From Methanobacteriota archaeon (GTDB lineage Archaea > Thermoplasmatota > E2 > DHVEG-1): a DNA stretch of 55,738 nucleotides. Below are positions 34,967 to 44,578 of this stretch, in pieces. The stretch's first letter is position 1. Every line of letters begins with the position of its first letter. The position numbers were made by a program, and so were the translations under genes. The stretch is taken from the NCBI GenBank assembly GCA_026394495.1, contig JAPKYE010000030.1, positions 1 to 55,738 on the forward strand, in the 5' to 3' direction. The notes under the pieces were generated by a model. It saw nothing but the letters and a program-made list of their open reading frames with translations, did no database searches and was not told where the DNA came from.

Positions 34967-35950
34967 GTGAAAAAACTATCCGATCTAGGGGAGCGAAACG
35001 CCATTAGGCTTATTGAAACAATCCTTTCTAAGGGAGACGCTGCAGTGGGGATTGGTGATGACTGCGCTGCTTTTGCAATAGGGGATGAATATCTTTTGGT
35101 TACTACAGATATGATCACGCAAAAAACCCATATCCCCAAGGGGATGATGCCGTATCAGATCGGGTGGTTTGTGGTTGCGATTAATCTTAGTGATATTGCT
35201 GCGAAAGGCGGAAGACCGCTTGGTTTGGTTCTTGCCCTTGGTTTACCGAAGAACACATCTGAACTGTTTCTCAAGGAACTGCTTAAAGGAGCTGATGCCT
35301 GTGCAACACGCTTTGATACCAGTATCGTTGGTGGTGATACAAAGGGGAACTCTGAGATCACGATTTGCGGGACTGCTTTTGGATTGGTAAAAAAAGATGA
35401 GTTTATACCAAGGAAAGGAGGAAAAATAGGTGACGTTGTTGCTGTCACAGGAAGTCTTGGAAAAGCAGGGGCAGGATATCTTGCGAGTACGCAGCGTATC
35501 CGTGATACTACGCTGTTGAAAGGGTTGTTTGAACCAATACCTCGTATTCGGGAAGGACGAATACTTGCTTCTCTGAAGGTTGTCTCGTCGTGCATGGATA
35601 TCTCTGATGGACTGTCTTCATCGTTGTATCAGCTTAGGGATTTGAATCAGGTTGGGTTTGAAATCTATTCTGAAAAACTGCCGATAGCCTCTGAACTATT
35701 ACAATTAAAGAAACGTCTTACTATAGATGTGACGGAGTGTGCGGTTCACTTTGGTGGGGATTATGAATTGTTATTAACTATTTCTTCTGAAAACTTTGAA
35801 AAAGCAAGAAGAAAAATAGAAAAAATAGGATTATCGCTTACGGTTATTGGAAAGGTTACGAAAAACAAAGAAATCATCATGAAATTAAAAAACAAAAAGA
35901 AAATCCTTGAAAACAAAGGATATGAGCATTTTAAAAAAAATGATTATTAA
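34967..35950 (+). CDS. thiL: Thiamine-monophosphate kinase
   Basis: 327 residues from GTG 34967 (KKLSDLGERNAIRLIE, the normal family N-terminus); an upstream GTG at 34928 adds 13 residues. Motifs: GIGDDCAAF, LVTTDMITQKTHI, NLSDIAAKGGRPLG, SIVGGDTKG and SCMDISDGLSSSL. Phosphorylates thiamine phosphate to thiamine diphosphate. It shares the PurM/ThiL fold with its divergent neighbour. No other thiamine gene is nearby. Confidence 0.93.
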   Translation: MKKLSDLGERNAIRLIETILSKGDAAVGIGDDCAAFAIGDEYLLVTTDMITQKTHIPKGMMPYQIGWFVVAINLSDIAAKGGRPLGLVLALGLPKNTSELFLKELLKGADACATRFDTSIVGGDTKGNSEITICGTAFGLVKKDEFIPRKGGKIGDVVAVTGSLGKAGAGYLASTQRIRDTTLLKGLFEPIPRIREGRILASLKVVSSCMDISDGLSSSLYQLRDLNQVGFEIYSEKLPIASELLQLKKRLTIDVTECAVHFGGDYELLLTISSENFEKARRKIEKIGLSLTVIGKVTKNKEIIMKLKNKKKILENKGYEHFKKNDY

Positions 35951-36042
35951 ATAGCCATCTGGAGAAAATAAGGCGGACATTGGGTACTTCTTGTCCCATA
36001 AAGTTCTTAAAGGAGGAAAACGAACACTATAGATAGAGATCT

Positions 36043-37359
36043 ATGCGTATACGATACATTATCCTTGCAGTCCTTCTTGTTATTGTAATTATCCTTCCTG
36101 TGTTCTACTTTTCAGGATATTTAGACAACGTTGTCAACCTACATCAAAAACCTACGATTAGTATCACCTATCCGCAGAACGATGAAACCGTATCAAAACT
36201 TGTGATGATCAGCGGGATTGCGTCTAATCTAAAAAATGATGCATCAGTCCTCAGCGTTGAAGTACAAATAAACAACGGAGAATGGGCTCTTGCAGATGGA
36301 ACCATAAAATGGAGCCTCAGCTGGGACGCATACACCGCATCAGACGGCTCGTATACGATAAGTGCACGCGCCTACGATGGCATAGAGTATTCAGATATCA
36401 AAAGCATCACTGTTCAAGTTAACAATCCAGAATCAAATGATGCAGATTCTGGTGCGCATAAATGGGCTATTTTTATTGCAGCTGCAAACTTTCCCGAAGA
36501 CAACAAAAGTAAACTAGGAAACGGAGGACTCAGCCTTGCAGAAGAAATGGCAGCATATTTCATCGATACATACAACTATCCTGCATCCAACACGTTTATC
36601 TTGTTTGATGACGGCTGGATCCGATCAGATAACGGTTACGGTGAGCGCATACAAACATTACAGGAGCGTACCCACACATACGACATCACCTATGGCGCGG
36701 CAAAGAAAAAAACAGTACTTGACATCCTTAACTACGTTATCAGCGAATCAAACAAATACAAAGACAGCGAAGTGTTCCTCTGGGTTTTCAACCATGGATA
36801 CGGAAATGAAAACAAAACATTTACCGGTGGAAAAATCCTTTCCCGCAGCATCATTTTCCTCTGGGATGATACCATGACCGACAAAGAACTCGGGCAGGTG
36901 CTAAAACCGCTGAAATCAACAAAAACATGTGTTATCGTCGATGCATGTTACAGCGGAGGGTTTGCCGATAAAACCATTTTTGAACGCCCAACATCACTTC
37001 TCCTTCATTCCGGTATCCCTAAAGTGGGAAGGGTTGTGATTGCCGGTGCAAGTAAATACAGAAAAGGATACGCAAGCACCACAGAAGGACCCCTGTTTAC
37101 GCTTTTGTGGTTTGAAGGATTAAAAGACGGAAAAGCAGATGGATATAAACCTGGTTTGCTTGGTCGCGGCAGACCAATGTACCTTAAATTTTTCAAAGAT
37201 GGGAAAGTCTCAGTGGAAGAAGCATTTTACTACGCTAGATACGTCCTTCGCACAGATTCCACATTAAAAGACTATAAATCCATGCAGCCGCAGATAAACG
37301 ATGATTATCCTCACAGAGGAATAATCCTGTTGAACCGAAAAGAGATGATCCTGGGATAA
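36043..37359 (+). CDS. Membrane-anchored caspase-like (clan CD) cysteine protease
   Basis: 438 residues. One N-terminal helix (YIILAVLLVIVIILPVFYF) anchors it outside the cell. An Ig-like unit (residues 35-125, PTISITYPQNDETVSKLV...SYTISARAYDG) follows. The catalytic part starts at HKWAIFIAAANFPE; the His is in WVFNHGYGNE and the Cys in CVIVDACYSGGF, the order and spacing of clan CD peptidases (legumain, caspase, gingipain). The C-terminal region may bind substrate. The target is unknown; surface-protein processing is a guess. AAAGGAGG lies 25 bp upstream of the ATG, too far for a normal site, so the start is not certain. Confidence 0.8.
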   Translation: MRIRYIILAVLLVIVIILPVFYFSGYLDNVVNLHQKPTISITYPQNDETVSKLVMISGIASNLKNDASVLSVEVQINNGEWALADGTIKWSLSWDAYTASDGSYTISARAYDGIEYSDIKSITVQVNNPESNDADSGAHKWAIFIAAANFPEDNKSKLGNGGLSLAEEMAAYFIDTYNYPASNTFILFDDGWIRSDNGYGERIQTLQERTHTYDITYGAAKKKTVLDILNYVISESNKYKDSEVFLWVFNHGYGNENKTFTGGKILSRSIIFLWDDTMTDKELGQVLKPLKSTKTCVIVDACYSGGFADKTIFERPTSLLLHSGIPKVGRVVIAGASKYRKGYASTTEGPLFTLLWFEGLKDGKADGYKPGLLGRGRPMYLKFFKDGKVSVEEAFYYARYVLRTDSTLKDYKSMQPQINDDYPHRGIILLNRKEMILG

Positions 37360-37393
37360 AATTAATAACGGTCATAGGGCTTTGAAACCTGAA

Positions 37394-38419
37394 ATGAAGA
37401 GCGAAGCGTGTTTTTGGATACCAAGTGATAAGAAACTTCAGTGTCAGTTATGTGCCCATGCCTGTATGATCTCTGAGGGAAAAACTGGTTTTTGCGGCGT
37501 ACGGAAAAACGAAAACAAAAGACTCTACTCATTGATTTATAGTTCCTGTACCTCGGTCTCAGCAGATCCTATTGAAAAAAAACCGCTGTTTCATTTTTAC
37601 CCTGGAACCTCGGTACTGTCTTTTGGGTCCATCGGCTGTAATTTCCGTTGTCCGTATTGTCAAAATTTTACGATTTCTTCTGCTGGCGCTGATGACCGGT
37701 CTCTGCAGGATATCACCCCAGAAGATGCGGTAGCAATGGCAAAAACAGATAACTGCAAAGGAATCGCCTGGACATATAACGAGCCCACCATCTGGTATGA
37801 ATATACGTTAGATACTGCAAAACAAGCAAAAAAAGAAGGCCTGTACACGGTGTATGTCACAAACGGATACATCAAAGAAGACCCGCTCAAGGAGATATCC
37901 CCGTATCTTGATGCGATGAACATCGATGTCAAAGCATTTGATGAGAAATTCTACAAAAAGATCTGCCAGGCGAAACTGGAGCCAGTACTGCAAACATGTA
38001 TCATTGCAAAAAAACTAGGTATTCATATTGAGCTCACCTATCTAGTGATTCCCGGATACAACGACTCCTTAGAAGAGATAAATAAGTTCTGCAAATGGGT
38101 TGTTGACGCTCTTGGTGTTGATATCCCGGTGCATTTCTCCCGGTTTCATCCAGATTATAAGATGACAGATGCACCAGTTACACCTGTTGATAGCCTTATT
38201 CGTATTTATAAAGAGGCTAAAGATGCTGGTTTGCAGTATCCGTATCTGGGAAATGTCCCTCATGGATCCTATGAGAACACGATCTGTCCGTCCTGTGGGG
38301 CTATCTGTATCGAGCGGCATGGATACACCATTAAATTAACTGGTTTTAAGGAGGGAAAATGCATCCATTGTGGAACGAACATCCCTCTCATTTTTGATTC
38401 AAAAGAGCAGAAAAGATAG
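37394..38419 (+). CDS. amrS: AmmeMemoRadiSam radical SAM enzyme
   Basis: 341 residues from ATG 37394; an in-frame TTG lies 12 bp upstream. An N-terminal zinc-like part (CQLCAHACMISEGKTGFCGV) precedes the radical SAM motif CNFRCPYCQNF. Substrate-side features include WTYNEPTIWYEY and IDVKAFDEKFYK. The C-terminus has a second four-Cys site (CPSCGAICIE and CIHCG). Matches the AmrS family of the AMMECR1/Memo/radical SAM group. The AMMECR1 gene is 35 kb away at 1358-1966. Confidence 0.92.
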   Translation: MKSEACFWIPSDKKLQCQLCAHACMISEGKTGFCGVRKNENKRLYSLIYSSCTSVSADPIEKKPLFHFYPGTSVLSFGSIGCNFRCPYCQNFTISSAGADDRSLQDITPEDAVAMAKTDNCKGIAWTYNEPTIWYEYTLDTAKQAKKEGLYTVYVTNGYIKEDPLKEISPYLDAMNIDVKAFDEKFYKKICQAKLEPVLQTCIIAKKLGIHIELTYLVIPGYNDSLEEINKFCKWVVDALGVDIPVHFSRFHPDYKMTDAPVTPVDSLIRIYKEAKDAGLQYPYLGNVPHGSYENTICPSCGAICIERHGYTIKLTGFKEGKCIHCGTNIPLIFDSKEQKR

Positions 38420-38554
38420 GGTACCGATAGGTTGTTTATCCCTATGAATAATTAAAATTCTAAATATATAATAAAAAGGAAAAATTTAATAAAGGGGGAA
38501 GTATACTTATAATTACGGGTAAATAAAAATAAGACCCGATAATAGGTGAACCAA

Positions 38555-39286
38555 ATGAGTCCTCTGAAAGCAAACGATAAATTGATTATCATTGGGGGTA
38601 TTATCGTCCTTGTTGTCGCAGTTATAGGAATTGCTCTGTACGTTCAGCCGACACCAGAAACACCAACGATTCCGCTGCCAAGCCAGGGAACAGATACCTA
38701 CGATGTCACCTGGAGTGAACGATCCGGTTCTCTTCAAGAAATATCTGAGTTTGCAAGTAAAAAAACACCCTACGAAGGCAACGTAAAAATCCTGGTGGGA
38801 AACATTAAAAGCATCACGTTTAACCTCAGCTGGATCGACGACAAAGCATTCTTGAAAAGATTTGGCTTAGACACACTAACAATAGAAATCACTACACCAG
38901 ATGGAAAAACCTTTACTGAATCAGCAAAGAGCGCAAAAAGAACCAAGGCAGGAAACATTGCATTAACTGTTGATGTAAACACGAACATGCCTTCAGATGA
39001 TCCGATTACTGCAACAAGTCAAGCAGATGCAGAAAAACAAATCCAGGATATGCTAAGCAACAAATGGATGAACAAAGAAATCACTGTGAAAGTCAGTGTA
39101 AAAGTCGGGGGACTTTTCCTGAAAATATTTGACAAAGGAAATGATTTCACATTAATAGTAGATTACCAGTACTACAAAGGCAGCGTCACACCAATTAATG
39201 TAAACGATGAGAACAAACCAACCAGTCTAGAAGAAGACTGGCGTGCAACACCATTCTTCAGCACATCGCTTATCGGAAGAACATAA
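38555..39286 (+). CDS. Membrane-anchored extracellular protein of unknown function
   Basis: 243 residues; GGTGA at 38545-38549 fixes the ATG. One N-terminal helix (IIIGGIIVLVVAVIGIALYV) is followed by a Pro/Thr linker (PTPETPTIPLPS) and a domain of about 190 residues. The segment VGNIKSITFNLSWIDD looks like a beta-sandwich strand, as in jelly-roll proteins. No catalytic motif is visible. Its family is not recognised. Confidence 0.7.
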   Translation: MSPLKANDKLIIIGGIIVLVVAVIGIALYVQPTPETPTIPLPSQGTDTYDVTWSERSGSLQEISEFASKKTPYEGNVKILVGNIKSITFNLSWIDDKAFLKRFGLDTLTIEITTPDGKTFTESAKSAKRTKAGNIALTVDVNTNMPSDDPITATSQADAEKQIQDMLSNKWMNKEITVKVSVKVGGLFLKIFDKGNDFTLIVDYQYYKGSVTPINVNDENKPTSLEEDWRATPFFSTSLIGRT

Positions 39287-39300
39287 AATCGCTCTAAGGA

Positions 39301-40350
39301 TCATTCTACGATTTTATACCGCAGAAACGCGCCAACTCCTCCGATTCCCTCAAATTTTTTTCCAGTCTCATGAAGCACATTAATAATCGTAAATTTACTA
39401 TTGGTTTTCCGTGCTAATTCAAGGAGACGCTCACCTTCTTTACTGCGGACAAACGTATCAACAATCAAAAGATGCACAACCGCTCCTCTGTTGAGGGCAT
39501 CAGAGACCTCTTTTTTCCCGTACGTCACAAGACCTTCTTTTCTGATCTCCTCAAAAAGTTTTTCCACAATCTGCGTTTCAAAAGAGACTCGATTCTCCTT
39601 TGTAACCTTGTCTGCAACCCCTAGCTTGATTGCTTCATGAACACCATTTAATCCTGCTGAACCCGTACTCAGAACGGTATACGGGGTGAACAACTCTGGC
39701 TCTTTGTCTTTGCCGTACTTCACAAAATGTTCCCTGGCAAACCCAGTACCAACAACAATCAACGGCACCTCAGGTTTCTTATATGTTTTCATCACCGAGA
39801 TGATATCACCATAATACTCACTTTCCGTATTGACGCCTTCATACATCTTACCTGATCGATGGGAATCAATGTCTGCGACCCACTGCACACCACTCTGCCG
39901 AAGAACAGCTATCGTCGCAGTATCCTCATCAAGTGAAACAAACAACAAGAACGGCTGCGTCCGCTGCCGCACCGCCTCTTCAAGACGATCCAGCTCATGC
40001 TGCTCCCACCACTCTTTCACAATGGTGAGTTTCTCCATCTCCTCAGCAGTAACATTGAGTGTATGGTACGAACCAAGAGCCTGCGGCCCCTCCTCAATAG
40101 TTCCCTGGATACGCAGCCGATCGGAAAACTCATGAAAACCCTTCTTCTCAACTCGTATCCCAAGCATCATCCGCACTTTCTCAATTTTCTTTGAACGGAT
40201 TTTATCATCGCTTTGTTCAGCGGTGCGAAACGTGACCGCACGAACAAGATCTCCCTCTTGGATAATGTTGTACAAATGCCATAGATCATCCAGATTCTCA
40301 GGAATAACCTTTATCTCCCCTTTCCGTAGATCTTTAAAGACTATTTGCAC
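39301..40350 (-). CDS. pelA: Pelota, ribosome-rescue factor
   Basis: 349 residues, full length. The N-terminal Sm-like domain begins MQIVFKDLRKGEIKVIPENL; the middle eRF1-like domain and the C-terminal GFAREHFVKY...GLNGVHEAIK follow. Dissociates stalled ribosomes together with ABCE1 or aEF1A. Fifteen bp downstream of rqcH on the same strand, so the rescue factor and the quality-control factor form one operon. Confidence 0.95.
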   Translation of the reverse strand: MQIVFKDLRKGEIKVIPENLDDLWHLYNIIQEGDLVRAVTFRTAEQSDDKIRSKKIEKVRMMLGIRVEKKGFHEFSDRLRIQGTIEEGPQALGSYHTLNVTAEEMEKLTIVKEWWEQHELDRLEEAVRQRTQPFLLFVSLDEDTATIAVLRQSGVQWVADIDSHRSGKMYEGVNTESEYYGDIISVMKTYKKPEVPLIVVGTGFAREHFVKYGKDKEPELFTPYTVLSTGSAGLNGVHEAIKLGVADKVTKENRVSFETQIVEKLFEEIRKEGLVTYGKKEVSDALNRGAVVHLLIVDTFVRSKEGERLLELARKTNSKFTIINVLHETGKKFEGIGGVGAFLRYKIVE

Positions 40351-40364
40351 AAACTATCCTCCTT

Positions 40365-42329
40365 TTATTTCACCGCAACACCAACGGTTTGTGTAATCTG
40401 AGCATCACCTGGCGGAAACACCCTAAGGACGTCATCGCTAGAGGCATCAAATGCTTTTGACAACAGATGGGAAAGCGTGCTGCTTTTTATGGTTCCTGGT
40501 GAGATAACCACGTATTTTTCAGTTTGACTTTTCACGGTTTCAAGAGCGCCTGCCATGACTCTTTGTTCTCCATCCAGTTGTACCTGCCCGATGGCAAGCT
40601 GCATCGGACAACGAACATAGTTACGTTTCCCCCGGATAATAAATGCGCCTTTCGGAAGAAAATCACCGCTCTCCGGCGTCTTACTCACCTGCTCAGGAAG
40701 TACCCAATACGCCTGCGCTTCACCATACTGCTTCCATGCCTTAGAAAAACACGCACCAAACACACAGGCTTCCTCAAGAGTTTTCTCAGAGATTGGTATG
40801 ATTTTCCCATGAATATCCTGGTTTTTTACGATACAGCTTGGGGCACCATGAACATCCGCATGAACATATCGATCACCGTCACCTAAGTATTTTTTGACTA
40901 CTTGCTCGTTGGTTTTTACATCACGTCCGCCGACAATCACATTTCCCTCTGACGAAATACACCAACGGTACGACTCAAACCAAAATCGTTTCAAAGGAAC
41001 CGTTGATTTCTTTTTTTCTTTTTCTATGATTTGTTTTGCTTGTAACGTCTCAATCTTTTTTTGTGTCTCAATAATAGCTATTTTTGCGCCATCGATTTTC
41101 TCCTTGTGTTTTTTACTGTCTTCGTATGCCTGCTGCGCGTTCTCCGATACGTTCTTACGAAAATCAAGAGAAATCTCATGCTGTTTTCCAGCATCATCTG
41201 ATAGGAAAACAACAAGTGTGTTTTCCACAGGATCAAATGTCTTCACAGCGAGGTTTTTGTTGATTGTTATTATTCCTTCATCTTTTTCTTTCTGTCTTAA
41301 AAGCAGCGTGATCTGGTCAAGGAGATTTTGACAGACTTGATACTGCAGATAAATCAGGTCTCCTTGCTGTTTTTTCTGCATTACCTCTTTTTCAAATTCC
41401 TCGATAGACTGCTGCTGCTGGAGGAGCTGTCTTTGAAGTTTTTCTATTGCTTTTTTATGCGCAGTGATTGCTTTTGGTTCATCTGTTTTTTTGTTGATAA
41501 ACTCCTCAAGACCAATGCTATAATTCTCGATAGCTACCGAATGTCTATCGTTGTAACTGAGAAACGGAATCGGAAGAATATTGACGATATCTTCACCTTC
41601 TTTAATGAAAACAGGGTGAAAATCTTTTTTTGTAAAAACATCTAAAAACGATTGTAAAACCTGATACAGTTTCTCGATAGACGCTTGATCCATCAGCTTT
41701 GTTTGTATGTTTTTATCGATACCCGCACGAAGACACAGCTCTTCAGCGTAAATACCGCTGAAATTAAGTGTTGTCGCAATGGTTCGAACAAGATCCTTTG
41801 TGCTCTCTTTAAGAAGTTTTTCAAACTCTTCAAACGAAAGATTAAACGGGTTTTTTGGCGCTGGCGGCGGTGTATAAAGCTCATGGGGTTTTATAGTTCT
41901 ATGCGCCCAATGCTGCAGATAAAGCGGCTGAACAATTTTTTCTTCTGAATCTAAAAGTATGACGTTTCCGTTTTTAAACAATTCACAGATAAGCGTGTAT
42001 CTTCCTTCTTTTGTCATAATACTGAATCTGATGATTCTGTCGAAATCCTGTTGTGTTATCTCTTGAAGGGTCCCATTCTGAACATATTTCCGAAGCATCA
42101 TGGTAAACGCTGATGGTTTCTCAGGCATCGTGAACTGTTGTTGCGTCCGACAAATGAGTTCCCCGTTTCTGATAAAAATCGTTTCTTTCTGATTTGTGGC
42201 TCTTGTTTTAATTTTGATTAGTACTTCGTTTCGATTCATCTGATAGATTTTCTCAATATAGCTGCCGCGAATATTTTGGAATTCAGAGACAATGACGTAG
42301 ATGTCGAAAGAGGATAGGCCTTGTTCCAT
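40365..42329 (-). CDS. rqcH: RqcH/NEMF-family ribosome quality-control protein
   Basis: 654 residues. NFACT-N domain with SSFDIYVIVSEFQNIRGSYI; helix-hairpin-helix region near residue 190; long coiled coils (about 290-330 and 395-445); the NFACT-R domain with VIVGGRDVKTNEQ, DRYVHADVHGAPSCIV. The DVHGAPS motif is where bacterial and eukaryal homologues recruit tRNA to add C-terminal tails to stalled chains on large subunits. Archaeal function is inferred. Operon with pelA. Confidence 0.92.
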   Translation of the reverse strand: MEQGLSSFDIYVIVSEFQNIRGSYIEKIYQMNRNEVLIKIKTRATNQKETIFIRNGELICRTQQQFTMPEKPSAFTMMLRKYVQNGTLQEITQQDFDRIIRFSIMTKEGRYTLICELFKNGNVILLDSEEKIVQPLYLQHWAHRTIKPHELYTPPPAPKNPFNLSFEEFEKLLKESTKDLVRTIATTLNFSGIYAEELCLRAGIDKNIQTKLMDQASIEKLYQVLQSFLDVFTKKDFHPVFIKEGEDIVNILPIPFLSYNDRHSVAIENYSIGLEEFINKKTDEPKAITAHKKAIEKLQRQLLQQQQSIEEFEKEVMQKKQQGDLIYLQYQVCQNLLDQITLLLRQKEKDEGIITINKNLAVKTFDPVENTLVVFLSDDAGKQHEISLDFRKNVSENAQQAYEDSKKHKEKIDGAKIAIIETQKKIETLQAKQIIEKEKKKSTVPLKRFWFESYRWCISSEGNVIVGGRDVKTNEQVVKKYLGDGDRYVHADVHGAPSCIVKNQDIHGKIIPISEKTLEEACVFGACFSKAWKQYGEAQAYWVLPEQVSKTPESGDFLPKGAFIIRGKRNYVRCPMQLAIGQVQLDGEQRVMAGALETVKSQTEKYVVISPGTIKSSTLSHLLSKAFDASSDDVLRVFPPGDAQITQTVGVAVK

Positions 42330-42445
42330 GGTTTACGGATACCTTATATGTTGAACCAATAAAAAAGAATCGTATTGGTGTAAGGATGTTTTTATATGGG
42401 TTGTAAGTGTTTGGTGGTAGTTTTTTTAAAAAAATTGGTGGATTT

Positions 42446-43426
42446 TTATTTTTCAGGTAGATAACAAAATTTGTGAGTGGTTAGAAAACAAATATACGTG
42501 TAGTGTCGTATACTATTTGGAAATTTGGTCTCTATATCTCCCATGATTTCGTTTAGTTCGTTTGTATTTTTAAGAATAAATTCTAGTTCTAAATCAACAT
42601 ATCCAATTGTGTTATCAACGCAGAAAAAATTTGGATTTGATTCTGCATATCGGATGATGGGGCGGAGTTTATCCCGTTCTTTGAGTACAATATCAATTTT
42701 AAAGAGTTGATATCCAAGTTTAGAGAAATCAATATTTATTTTGTATCCTTGGATGACCTGTAGTGTTTTTAATTTTTTAATTCGGTAATGAATAACCTCC
42801 GGAGTTGACTTTGTGATTTTAGCAATTTGTATTAATGAACTTCTGGCTTTTGTTGATAAGATAGTCAATATCTGACGATCTAATGCATCGATGTCAATTT
42901 TTGTTGACGTATCATGTAAGAGGATGAGTTTTTTTCTATCAGATTTTTGATTGATGAGAAAGGCGCAGTCATATAGATGTTCTTGAAAATAGAGGGAAAA
43001 AATTTGGTTTGAAAAATAATCACGATATTTGTCTAATGTCTGTTTCCAGAACGTATAAAATTCAGGTATGTCGTTTACTGCCATAAATACGACAAGGTCA
43101 TAACTGCCTTCGACTGAATGGAGGATTACCACATATTTTGATTTTAGGAAATAATCAATGATTTCTTTCTTTATTTTTGGAGTAACATATTGATATTTTA
43201 TATAAAATCTAAGAAAGAGGTATCCTAGTTTTGAGATATCGATCATTGTTTTAAAATCTTTGATAACTCTTGTTTTTAGTAAATTATTTATTCTGTAGGT
43301 GATTACTGTTTTTGGTAAACCTACTTTTTTTCCTATTTGTGAGAATGATTGTCGTGCATCGAGCTCAAGCTCGTAGAGTATTTTTCTATCTTTTATATCT
43401 AAATCATCCAAATTTTTTTTATTCAT
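42446..43426 (-). CDS. Tandem Lrp/AsnC-family transcription regulator
   Basis: 326 residues made of two Lrp-type halves. Half 1: HTH at residues 8-55 (DIKDRKILYELELDARQSF), then a RAM-like ligand domain. Half 2: HTH at about 175-220 (IDALDRQILTILSTKARSSL), then another ligand domain. This double architecture occurs in archaeal regulators and suggests a dimer with four HTH units. The target is unknown; the gene is separated from rqcH by 116 bp. Confidence 0.85.
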   Translation of the reverse strand: MNKKNLDDLDIKDRKILYELELDARQSFSQIGKKVGLPKTVITYRINNLLKTRVIKDFKTMIDISKLGYLFLRFYIKYQYVTPKIKKEIIDYFLKSKYVVILHSVEGSYDLVVFMAVNDIPEFYTFWKQTLDKYRDYFSNQIFSLYFQEHLYDCAFLINQKSDRKKLILLHDTSTKIDIDALDRQILTILSTKARSSLIQIAKITKSTPEVIHYRIKKLKTLQVIQGYKINIDFSKLGYQLFKIDIVLKERDKLRPIIRYAESNPNFFCVDNTIGYVDLELEFILKNTNELNEIMGDIETKFPNSIRHYTYICFLTTHKFCYLPEK

Positions 43427-43753
43427 TTTAGTATATTATTGATTTCTATTTAAATATACTTTTCGTTTTGGTCAACTTTTGAATGAATAAATTTATATGT
43501 TAAGTGTGACAAATATATACACAAGCATGTATTTGACATGCATGGAAGAGGTGATAAAAAAACGAAATATTGCATGGAAAAAAGGAGGCGGGGTTTTTCT
43601 GATAATATTTGGACGATCAGGACGGAAATATAATAAGTCCTTATCCTGGAAGGCAAATAAAAAAAAATATATAAGAAAATGAAAGGGGGAAAGGAAAGAT
43701 ATGGACATTTTGTTTGTATGTAATCAAACGAAATTGAAAAAATGGAGGAAAAT
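43427..43753. promoter_or_regulatory. Intergenic region between Lrp regulator and calcium-binding repeat gene
   Basis: No credible gene. There is an imperfect repeat GCATGTATTTGACATGC (43523-43539, arms GCATG/CATGC), and GGAGG (43744-43748) ahead of the next ATG. A short open frame at 43497-43682 is Lys-rich without family features and is not called. The region is placed where both divergent promoters must lie. Confidence 0.4.
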
Positions 43754-44578
43754 ATGATGTATGGTAAAAAAGTAATATTGAAAATGTTTGAACTATCGAT
43801 TGTATTGATGCTACTGTTTGCAATGGCCGTGCCAATATGCAGTGCAGACGATGATCGTGATACTGATACTGATGGAGATGGAATAAATGACTTTGATGAT
43901 CGATTTCCAAAAGATCATGACAATGATGGAATAGATGACATAATTGATGCCGACGATGATAATGACGGAATACCAGATAGACAAGATGCAAATCCAAAGG
44001 ATCATGACAATGATGGGATACCCGACGGTAAGGACCGTGATGATGATAATGATGGGAAACCAGATCTGGGGGATCCATACCCACACGATCATGACAATGA
44101 TGGACAGGATGACAGAAATGATGCCGACGATGATAATGATGGAATACCTGATCCAAAGGATGATTATCCATATGATCATGATAACGATGGTATTCCAGAT
44201 AATATAGACGGTGATGATGACAACGATGGAATACTAGACAAAGATGATAAATTTCCATTTGATCATGATAACGATGGGATAGATGACCGATGGGACGATG
44301 ATGATGATAACGATGGAATATCAGACAAAGAGGATCCGTTTCCATATGATCGTGATAACGATGGTATCCCAGATGATTATGAAATGATCGGAGACAGTGA
44401 TGGGGACGGAATACCAGATTATGCAGATGAATTTCCGTATGACCGAGATAACGATGGTTGGAATGATGATATAGATCCTCTTCCGGACGATCCATCATAT
44501 CCATATCATCCACCAGGGTGGTACATGAATTCTTATTCGACAGGGCAGAACAATCAAGTCGAAAATCTCCATTGTTAA
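43754..44578 (+). CDS. Exported protein with thrombospondin type 3-like calcium-binding repeats
   Basis: 274 residues. A signal peptide (VLMLLFAMAVPICSA) is followed by about 14 units of the DxDNDGIPD form, for example HDNDGIDD and DDNDGIPD, in which the Asp/Asn positions bind Ca2+. Pairs of units alternate with the link FPKDHD / YPYDHD. The last 40 residues (PSYPYHPPGWYMNSY) are Pro/Tyr-rich and unlike the repeats. Probably a rod-like surface protein; no anchor is visible. GGAGG 5 bp before the ATG fixes the start, with ATG 43757 nearly equivalent. Confidence 0.8.
   Translation: MMYGKKVILKMFELSIVLMLLFAMAVPICSADDDRDTDTDGDGINDFDDRFPKDHDNDGIDDIIDADDDNDGIPDRQDANPKDHDNDGIPDGKDRDDDNDGKPDLGDPYPHDHDNDGQDDRNDADDDNDGIPDPKDDYPYDHDNDGIPDNIDGDDDNDGILDKDDKFPFDHDNDGIDDRWDDDDDNDGISDKEDPFPYDRDNDGIPDDYEMIGDSDGDGIPDYADEFPYDRDNDGWNDDIDPLPDDPSYPYHPPGWYMNSYSTGQNNQVENLHC

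Noticed and set aside
43497-43682. Possible small basic protein of 61 residues
   Set aside because: Lys-rich, no family features, overlaps the promoter region between divergent genes.
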